Source: CAMEON01 sp045531965 (GTDB lineage Bacteria; Bacillota; Clostridia; Oscillospirales; CAG-272). From it: a stretch of 10,216 nt of DNA. The notes beneath the pieces were generated by a model. The model did no database searches. It was given only the letters and a program-made list of their open reading frames with translations, and had not been told where the DNA came from. Where the stretch lies: assembly GCA_045531965.1 (NCBI GenBank), contig JAZSFA010000030.1, positions 1 to 10,216 of the forward strand, read 5' to 3'. The position numbers were made by a program, and so were the translations under genes. Below, in pieces: positions 4,755 to 10,216 of the stretch (the first letter of the stretch is position 1; each line of letters opens with the position of its first letter).

Positions 4755-7124
4755 ATGAACCGTAAAAAAACAGTCATATGCGTTTTTTTGACAATCTGGG
4801 CAATCGCGGCAGTGCTTGCGGCGATGAGCACGGGAGCGTTCGCCGCCGAGCCCAAGCTGATCACCACAGAGTCAGAGCTGAAGGAGGCACTTCATCATGC
4901 AAGTGAGGGCGATACGATCCTTGTCGGCGATATCGAATTTGCCTACTCCCCGATGGGGATGACACTTTCTAAGGGTGTGACCATTAAAAGCGGTAAGAAT
5001 ACGCCTGCTGTCTTTTCGGGCGGCGCGTTTGCCGTGATGGGAGGGGCGTCCGAGCAGGATACCATACATATCCGTTTTGAAAATATCACCTTTGCGGGCG
5101 TGAATGACATCGACAAAACCGACTTTACGGGGAAACAGATCATGACGGCGACCAAGATCCGCCCGGCGGTATTTTTCTCCCGCTGTGTCGATGCAGCCTT
5201 TGTAAACTGTGATTTTTCGGGTTACAGTATGGCAAACGGCGGCGCGGTCTACGGCATTTATTCTTCTGCCGACAGCGTAGGTCACCGTTTGTCCGTCTCT
5301 TTTGAGGGCTGTTCGCTGAACGCCAACGCAGGCGGCTATGGCGGCGCGATATATCTTTCCGGCGCGGGCAATATCTTTCTTGATATGAAAAACTGCGAGC
5401 TTTCCCGCAACGTATCGGGTTACGGCGGCGCGATATGGGCAGATCAGGCGACCGTTACCCTTGAAAGCTGCAAGATCAGTGGAAACCGCTTTGAGAATTT
5501 CTATCCCGACACGCTGACCAAGGGCGGCGGTGTCTACGTGGGGCGCGGAACGCTCCATATGAAGAACTGTTACGTTTTCGATAACCAAGCCAGAAACGGC
5601 GGAGGCATTGCGCTTTCTTACACCGAAAGCGTACTGGACGGCTGTGTGATCTCGGGCAATCGTGCAACCGAGAACGGAGGCGGTATCTGGAACGAGAATA
5701 ACGGCAATAACCTCGTTACCGTTGTCAACGGCACGATTGCAAACAATACTGCCGCATCCGGCGGCGCGCTTTACATATCCGAAAACCAAGCGGAGATCGG
5801 TAGCGGAGGTGTGGGCAAGACCTTCCTGGTTCTCTCCACCTTGTCGGGCAACACGCCTGCTATGAAGGAATACGATGCGGAACGCCTTTCCTTGTTCGGA
5901 TGTGCCCTTCACGGCGAAGGTCGCACAGAAGCGATGCCGAGCGAGGCAAATCAATACTGTTACATGACTGAAACCAATCACTTGGGCGATCCTTATAAGC
6001 ATATGGAGGGCAGCGTGGAGATCGACGGCGATGCTTTGGAGGGCGTCTCGGGTAACCGCTTTGATAACCGCCACGGCGTTTTCCACGCAGGCAACAATGC
6101 CCGTTCCGATATGACCTACCGTTTCCTTGTGGACGGAGAGGTAAAGGATACCGTCACGGTCGGCTATGGCGAGATACCCACCCTTCCCGAATACCAAAAG
6201 GACGGTTATACCTTTGACCGTTGGCAATTCGGTGACGGAGGGGACTACGCCCCCGATACGCGGCTCTCCGTGGGAGGCGGCACCGAGTACGTCGATCTGT
6301 ACGCGGTCTGGACACCCAACACCTACAAGATCACCTTTGTGATGGGAGAGACCGAAACGAGGGTGTCCTGCGACTTCGGCGCACCGATCCTCTTCCCTGA
6401 AACAGAGGCCAAGGAGGGCTATACCTTCTCGGGATGGTTCGCCACGGCTGACGGTGAGGGAGAGCCTATCGCGGAGGGTACGGTGCACAGTACCGCAGGC
6501 GACGTCACCTATTACGCCTGCTACCGTCTTAACGAGACCGAAGTGCCGCCCGTGACGGTCCCCCCCGAGCCGCCGGTAACGGAGCCTGTCACAACGCCGG
6601 ATACGGAGCCTGTCATATTGCCTGATACCGAAGTGACTTCAACTCCCGCCACCGAGCCTGTCACGCCTTCGACGGCACCTCCCGGCGAGGAGCCTCCCCG
6701 CTTTCCCATCCTTCCCATTGTGCTCCTGTCGATTGCCGTGTCGGTGCTTGGTGTCGTCTGCGTTCTGCTCCTTTTCAGACGCAACCGCAAGGAGCGCGAG
6801 CCCATCCCTGTCGTCTCTGACGCAGTCCCCGCCGAGGGCACGGCAACCGTCCCGCCTCCCATCATTGTTCGGATGCGCTACACGGATGAAGAGATCGACC
6901 GCATCCTGCGGGATACGGAGGAGGTCAATCTTCTGACAGACCGCGAGCTGGACGTACTGCGCGAGCTGCTCAAGGGCAGAAAGCAGAGCGAGATCGCCTA
7001 CTATCTCGGTATCACGGTCAACACCGTCAAGGAATACACACGAAAGGTCTACGGGAAGCTGGGTGTCGGAAGCAAGAACGAGCTGTTCGAGCGGATCGAC
7101 GGAAGGCATCGCAAGGATCCCTAA
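4755..7124 (+). CDS. Membrane-spanning regulator: exported beta-helix and InlB-type repeats, one TM helix, cytoplasmic LuxR HTH; 789 aa
   Basis: Domains in order: signal peptide 1-30 (KK, hydrophobic core, cleavage near AFA|AE); a right-handed beta-helix about 35-400 with Gly-rich rungs such as GGYGGAIYLSG, CKISGNRF, NGGGIA and ENGGGIWNE, as in polymorphic-membrane-protein/pectate-lyase-like repeats; two InlB B-type (Listeria-Bacteroides) repeats about 453-519 and 520-592, with the landmarks GYTFDRW...LYAVW and GYTFSGWF...YYACY; a Pro/Thr/Glu-rich stalk 594-648; a transmembrane helix 652-674 followed by RRNRKERE (inside-positive); and a LuxR/GerE HTH about 724-782 (LTDRELDVLRELLKG, SEIAYYLGI, TVKEYTRKVYGKLGV). 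The topology puts sensing outside and DNA binding inside in one chain. No receiver domain is present. The ligand may be glycan or a surface contact (inference). GAGG lies 7 bases before the ATG. No frameshift separates the exported and DNA-binding parts: the frame is continuous through the TM helix. Confidence 0.85.
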   Translation: MNRKKTVICVFLTIWAIAAVLAAMSTGAFAAEPKLITTESELKEALHHASEGDTILVGDIEFAYSPMGMTLSKGVTIKSGKNTPAVFSGGAFAVMGGASEQDTIHIRFENITFAGVNDIDKTDFTGKQIMTATKIRPAVFFSRCVDAAFVNCDFSGYSMANGGAVYGIYSSADSVGHRLSVSFEGCSLNANAGGYGGAIYLSGAGNIFLDMKNCELSRNVSGYGGAIWADQATVTLESCKISGNRFENFYPDTLTKGGGVYVGRGTLHMKNCYVFDNQARNGGGIALSYTESVLDGCVISGNRATENGGGIWNENNGNNLVTVVNGTIANNTAASGGALYISENQAEIGSGGVGKTFLVLSTLSGNTPAMKEYDAERLSLFGCALHGEGRTEAMPSEANQYCYMTETNHLGDPYKHMEGSVEIDGDALEGVSGNRFDNRHGVFHAGNNARSDMTYRFLVDGEVKDTVTVGYGEIPTLPEYQKDGYTFDRWQFGDGGDYAPDTRLSVGGGTEYVDLYAVWTPNTYKITFVMGETETRVSCDFGAPILFPETEAKEGYTFSGWFATADGEGEPIAEGTVHSTAGDVTYYACYRLNETEVPPVTVPPEPPVTEPVTTPDTEPVILPDTEVTSTPATEPVTPSTAPPGEEPPRFPILPIVLLSIAVSVLGVVCVLLLFRRNRKEREPIPVVSDAVPAEGTATVPPPIIVRMRYTDEEIDRILRDTEEVNLLTDRELDVLRELLKGRKQSEIAYYLGITVNTVKEYTRKVYGKLGVGSKNELFERIDGRHRKDP

Positions 7125-7202
7125 GGCATACACACTCGATCATATTTCTCCCGTTTCGGCGAAAAAAACCTGCTCCCCCCCAATTACCCCCCTGCCGGGA
7201 GG

Positions 7203-7231
7203 GTCACAGAACCGCCAAGATCCTATATAAT
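7203..7231 (+). promoter_or_regulatory. Possible promoter for the zinc-ribbon gene
   Basis: A consensus TATAAT at 7226-7231 has a weak -35 (GTCACA, 7203-7208) at 17-base spacing. A weak -35 is what an activator-dependent promoter often shows. Transcription would begin near 7238, which removes the ribosome site of the ATG at 7243 and favours the ATG at 7273. No clear terminator is seen between 7124 and here, so read-through from the upstream gene is also possible. Confidence 0.45.
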
Positions 7232-7272
7232 GGGAGAACAGTATGATGTCCGTAATGAAAGGGGGGAAAAGA

Positions 7273-7599
7273 ATGCTGGAACCCGTAACGAAAAAGTATG
7301 AGGACGGCTCCACGCTTGAGGTATTCAGGTTTACTTTTTATTGCGACCTGTGCGGGCGTGAGGTCTCCCGGATCACCTATCCGTACAAGCCGCCGTTCAA
7401 AACGAAAATCTTTATCTCAAGGTCGGAGCAAAAGGCAAGAGAGTTGATCTGGCAGAGCGACCACGCAAGCGCGTATGATCGGGCGAACAAGGAGGTCCTG
7501 CTGCACGTCAACCGCTGTCCCGTCTGCCAAAGGCGGGTATGTGATGACTGCTATCACGACACGGACGGCTTATGCATCGAATGTATGAGCAAAACCTGA
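7273..7599 (+). CDS. Small double zinc-ribbon protein, 108 aa
   Basis: Four CxxC pairs are visible: CDLC (24-27), CPVC (82-85), CDDC (90-93) and CIEC (101-104), enough cysteines for two zinc sites. Between the first pair and the rest lies a stretch of about 55 residues with basic and aromatic residues (YPYKPPFKTKIFISRSEQKA). There is no signal peptide or membrane segment, so it is expected in the cytoplasm. No named family is recognised. The ATG at 7273 is chosen because a G6 run (7261-7266) lies 6 bases before it; an upstream in-frame ATG at 7243 also has a GGGAG nearby, but the likely transcription start falls after that site. The next gene begins 28 bases after the stop, with no terminator, so the two are probably co-transcribed. 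A role in regulation or as a metal-binding accessory is possible but unproven. Confidence 0.75.
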   Translation: MLEPVTKKYEDGSTLEVFRFTFYCDLCGREVSRITYPYKPPFKTKIFISRSEQKARELIWQSDHASAYDRANKEVLLHVNRCPVCQRRVCDDCYHDTDGLCIECMSKT

Positions 7600-7627
7600 T
7601 ATACTTTGATTTTATGGAGAAACAGAT

Positions 7628-10216
7628 ATGAAAAAGAAATTTTTGATGCTGTGCATGATCCTGACGGCGTTGCTTTTCTTATGCACGCTTACAGCTTGTG
7701 ACGAGACGGATCCCAACGTAGAAGTTCCCGAGCACGAGCATATCCTCGGCGAATGGCAGGAGGTGCTGGCTCCGACCTGCTCCACCCAGGGCGTGCGGGC
7801 CAAGCTGTGCACCGTGGAGGGCTGTCAGCAGTTTGAGCTGGAGCTCATCGACAGACTCGGACATACCATGGGGGAGTGGACGGAGACCAAGCCCGCCACC
7901 TGCACCGAGGCGGGAGAGGAGTCCTCGGTTTGTCAGGTTTGTAACCTGGCCGAGACCCGTTCCGTACCCGCTACGGGACACACCTACACCGCCCAGGTGG
8001 TGCCTCCCACCTGTACCGAAGATGGCTGCACCACCTACATATGCCACTGCTGGGATCTGTATCGGGAGGATTATATCCCCGCCACGGGGCATCAGTATGA
8101 AACCGAGGTCACACCGCCCACCTGTGCGCAGGACGGCTACACTACCTATACCTGCGCCTGCGGGGATACCTATCGGGGTGATTACATCCCCGCCACGGGG
8201 CACCGGTACGAGACCGCCGTCACCCCGCCCGCCTGCGCCCTGGACGGCTACACCACCTATACCTGCGCCTGCGGGCATACCTATCGGGATGATTTCGTCA
8301 TCGCCGAAGGGCATCAGTACGAGACGGCGGTCACAGAGCCCACCTGCGCCACCGAGGGCTATACTACCTACACCTGCGCCTGCGGACACACCTATCGGGA
8401 TGATTACACCCCGACCACAGAGCATCAGTATCAAACCGAGGTAACTCCCGCTACCTGCAGCTCGGTGGGCTACACCACCTATACCTGTACCTGCGGGCAT
8501 ACCTATGAGAGTAACTTTACCCCCCGTATCAAGCATAAATACACCAGTGTAGTCACGCCCCCCACCTGTACCGAGCAGGGCTACACCACCCGAAGCTGCG
8601 TTTGCGGCTTGACCACCGTGGGCAACTACGTGGACGCTCTGGGGCACGAGATGGGCAGGTGGCACGAGGTCAAGGCCCCCTCCTGCGGTCAGGAGGGCTC
8701 GGCGTCCCGTTCCTGCCTTGCCTGCGGTTCCATAGAGATCCGCCAGATCGCGGCCATTGACCACGTATTTATTGAGGGCTTTTGCTATTTGTGCGGGGAG
8801 TTCAGTCTGTCTCCCTCGGTCGGATTGGAATTCACCTCCAACGGCGACGGTACCTGCTACGTCAGCGGCATGGGTACTTGCAGGGATACTGTCGTGGTGA
8901 TTCCCACGGTCAGCCCCAAGGGGGATACCGTGACGGCCATCGGCGATCAGGCCTTCGCGGTTTGTACGAGCATCAAAACCGTCATGATCCCGAGGGGCAT
9001 CACCTCCATCGGATATAATGCCTTCTTCCTCTGCACGAGCCTGACCAGAGTGATCCTCCCCGATACCCTCACCCACGTCGGACAGGGTGCCTTCCAGAAT
9101 TGTGAAGCCCTTCCCCTCATCACCCTTCCCGACAGCGTCACGTCTCTCGGAGCCTACGCGTTCTACGCTTGCTACTCTATGTCATTCGTCACGCTGTCCA
9201 AGGGCTTGACCGCCATTCCGGAATACGCCTTCTACGATTGCGATCGCATGGTGTCCGTCACTATCCCCGAGGGCGTGACCTCCATCGGCCATGATGCCTT
9301 CATGGATTGCAGTCTCCTCGCAACCGTCACCCTTCCCGACAGCCTGACTTTCATTGACGAGTACGCCTTCTCGAACTGTCCTGCCATGACTGAGATCTCT
9401 GTTCCCGCCGGCGTAACGGCTATCGGAGAGGCCGCCTTCTTCAACACCGATCACCTCACCGACGTGTACTATGACGGCACCAAAGCAGAGTGGAATCAAA
9501 TTGACATCGGGCTGTATAATGATCCGCTCCTGAACGCCACCATGCACTTTTCGGGAGTGTCCGAGCCTGAATGTAGCCATGCGTTCGGAAAATGGAAAAC
9601 CGTTCGGGAAGCAACCTGCACCGAAGAAGGAACCAGAGTTCGTTCCTGCAAAAAGTGCGGAAAGATCGAGCTCCAGGTCATCTCCGCCGCGGGACACAGC
9701 TATGATTCCGTGGTGACCGCCCCCACCTGTACCACGGACGGCTACACCACCTATGCCTGTACCGATTGCGGTGACTCTTACGTAGGGGACCATACGCCCG
9801 CCAAGGGTCACACCGAGGTGACCATCCCTGCCGTTCTGCCCACTTGTACCGAGACGGGCTTGACCGAGGGCGAAAAATGCTCGGTCTGCGGCGAAGTCCT
9901 TGCGGCACAGCAGACGGTAGCCGCTACGGGTCACACCGAGGTGATCGACGCCGCCGTGGCTCCCACCTGCACCGAGACGGGACTGACCGAGGGCAGGCAC
10001 TGCTCTGTTTGTAACGCGATCCTCGCCGCGCAGACGACGGTTTCCGCCACGGGACACAGCTATGATTCCGTGGTGACCGCCCCCACCTGTACGGCTGGCG
10101 GCTATACTACCTATACCTGTGCTTGCGGCGACAGTTACGTTGGCGAGCATACGCCCGCAACGGGACACAGCTATGCCGCCGTTGTGACCGCCCCCACCTG
10201 TACCGCGCAGGGCTAT
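7628..10216 (+). CDS. Large lipoprotein of Cys-rich repeats flanking a BspA-type leucine-rich-repeat block; 3' end outside window
   Basis: The frame is open from the ATG at 7628 to the last base (863 codons, no stop). GGAGA (7616-7620) lies 7 bases before the start. The signal peptide ends in a lipobox LTAC with Cys24, so the protein should be lipid-anchored on the outer face of the membrane. Residues 36-379 hold nine Cys-rich repeats of about 37-45 residues with the core PTC..xGYTTYTCxCGxxY and a closing GH. Residues 435-618 are eight LRR_5 (BspA-type) repeats of exactly 23 residues with the pattern VTSIGxxAFxxCxxLxxVxLPxx, capped by the family-typical YYDGTKAEWNQIDIG and LLNATMHF. Cys-rich repeats resume at about 649 and continue to the window edge. 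BspA-type LRR proteins are surface adhesins or binding proteins; the paired Cys and His of the other repeats could bind metal, which is inference. The gene sits 28 bases after the zinc-ribbon gene. Confidence 0.85.
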   Translation, partial: MKKKFLMLCMILTALLFLCTLTACDETDPNVEVPEHEHILGEWQEVLAPTCSTQGVRAKLCTVEGCQQFELELIDRLGHTMGEWTETKPATCTEAGEESSVCQVCNLAETRSVPATGHTYTAQVVPPTCTEDGCTTYICHCWDLYREDYIPATGHQYETEVTPPTCAQDGYTTYTCACGDTYRGDYIPATGHRYETAVTPPACALDGYTTYTCACGHTYRDDFVIAEGHQYETAVTEPTCATEGYTTYTCACGHTYRDDYTPTTEHQYQTEVTPATCSSVGYTTYTCTCGHTYESNFTPRIKHKYTSVVTPPTCTEQGYTTRSCVCGLTTVGNYVDALGHEMGRWHEVKAPSCGQEGSASRSCLACGSIEIRQIAAIDHVFIEGFCYLCGEFSLSPSVGLEFTSNGDGTCYVSGMGTCRDTVVVIPTVSPKGDTVTAIGDQAFAVCTSIKTVMIPRGITSIGYNAFFLCTSLTRVILPDTLTHVGQGAFQNCEALPLITLPDSVTSLGAYAFYACYSMSFVTLSKGLTAIPEYAFYDCDRMVSVTIPEGVTSIGHDAFMDCSLLATVTLPDSLTFIDEYAFSNCPAMTEISVPAGVTAIGEAAFFNTDHLTDVYYDGTKAEWNQIDIGLYNDPLLNATMHFSGVSEPECSHAFGKWKTVREATCTEEGTRVRSCKKCGKIELQVISAAGHSYDSVVTAPTCTTDGYTTYACTDCGDSYVGDHTPAKGHTEVTIPAVLPTCTETGLTEGEKCSVCGEVLAAQQTVAATGHTEVIDAAVAPTCTETGLTEGRHCSVCNAILAAQTTVSATGHSYDSVVTAPTCTAGGYTTYTCACGDSYVGEHTPATGHSYAAVVTAPTCTAQGY
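7733..8764 (+). repeat. Nine Cys-rich repeats, the central ones exactly 111 bp apart
   Basis: The GH-closing codons recur at 8090, 8201, 8312, 8423 and 8534, a constant step of 111 bases (37 codons). Repeats 1, 2 and 9 are longer variants with a GEW or GRW after the His, and lack the YTTYT core. The same pattern returns after the LRR block. The repeats share protein sequence more than exact DNA. Confidence 0.8.
8930..9481 (+). repeat. Eight BspA-type LRR units of 69 bp
   Basis: Eight consecutive units of 23 codons fill this interval without insertion or deletion. Each carries the (I/V)xxIGxxAFxxC signature, with alternating ends such as LPDS and IPEG. Inside the large lipoprotein, it separates the two Cys-rich repeat regions. 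Confidence 0.8.
9572..10216 (+). repeat. Second block of Cys-rich repeats (five complete, sixth cut by window end)
   Basis: The units return to the PTCT...CxxC...GH layout. A 42-base stretch at 9691-9732 is identical to 10051-10092, exactly 360 bases apart, and a diverged third copy starts at 10159. Two middle units (beginning GHTEV) are of a second subtype, with the core CTETGLTEG in place of GYTTY. Confidence 0.75.

Noticed and set aside
4872..6488. 538-codon open frame on the minus strand under the membrane-bound regulator
   Set aside because: It is antisense to a protein with a clear signal peptide, repeats and domains; it has no ribosome site, no recognisable domain and a composition typical of an antisense frame of GC-rich DNA.
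7833..8444. 203-codon Pro/Arg-rich plus-strand frame
   Set aside because: It lies in another frame of the Cys-rich repeat array; the frame starting at 7628 has the ribosome site, lipobox and conserved Cys pattern.
7733..8764. Regular 111-bp spacing resembling an array of repeats and spacers
   Set aside because: The period is 37 codons in an open frame, the units differ in sequence throughout, and there are no short identical repeats with unique spacers, so it is protein repetition and not CRISPR.
7679..9076. 465-codon Gly-rich minus-strand frame
   Set aside because: Its repeats (GxPAGAGIG) mirror the Cys-rich and LRR repeats of the lipoprotein on the plus strand; repeat DNA without stops in one frame often lacks them in others.
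9182..10168. 328-codon minus-strand frame
   Set aside because: Same reason: an antisense shadow of LRR and Cys-rich repeats, with no start signal.

Overview
The window looks like chromosome from a Gram-positive gut- or rumen-type Clostridia (Oscillospiraceae/Ruminococcaceae-like). This is inferred from strong AGGAGG-type ribosome sites, sigma-A-like promoters, a Gram-positive lipobox, discoidin/InlB/BspA surface modules and a LytTR-DUF3021 pair. No rRNA, tRNA, CRISPR array or insertion sequence is visible. Species cannot be named from the sequence.

Layout. (1) 2-742: the C-terminal end of a secreted protein with two F5/8 type C (discoidin-like) carbohydrate-binding-type domains, followed by a perfect 16-bp terminator hairpin. 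(2) 743-1551: about 800 bp with no convincing gene, but with a tandem heptamer repeat, several hairpins and a leftward terminator. (3) 1519-3600: a visibly AT-rich block holding a tight rightward four-gene operon: LytTR regulator, DUF3021 membrane protein, an unrecognised four-helix membrane protein and an unrecognised membrane-anchored protein. Its base composition differs from both flanks, which suggests transfer. (4) 3633-4508: a leftward gene for a sigma-70/HTH-like protein, with a shared terminator at its 3' end and a repeat-rich leader at its 5' end. (5) 4573-10216: a rightward surface-protein region. It holds a 789-residue membrane-spanning protein with an exported beta-helix/InlB-repeat ectodomain and a cytoplasmic LuxR-type DNA-binding domain, then a small double zinc-ribbon protein, then a very large lipoprotein that runs off the window. 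The lipoprotein is built of Cys-rich repeats around a BspA-type leucine-rich-repeat block.

The most notable object is the 789-residue protein. Its architecture (signal peptide, beta-helix, InlB-type repeats, Pro/Thr stalk, one transmembrane helix, LuxR HTH) predicts a one-component regulator that reads something outside the cell and binds DNA inside it. The zinc-ribbon and BspA-type lipoprotein genes directly downstream are natural candidates for its targets or partners. That link is inference from gene order only.
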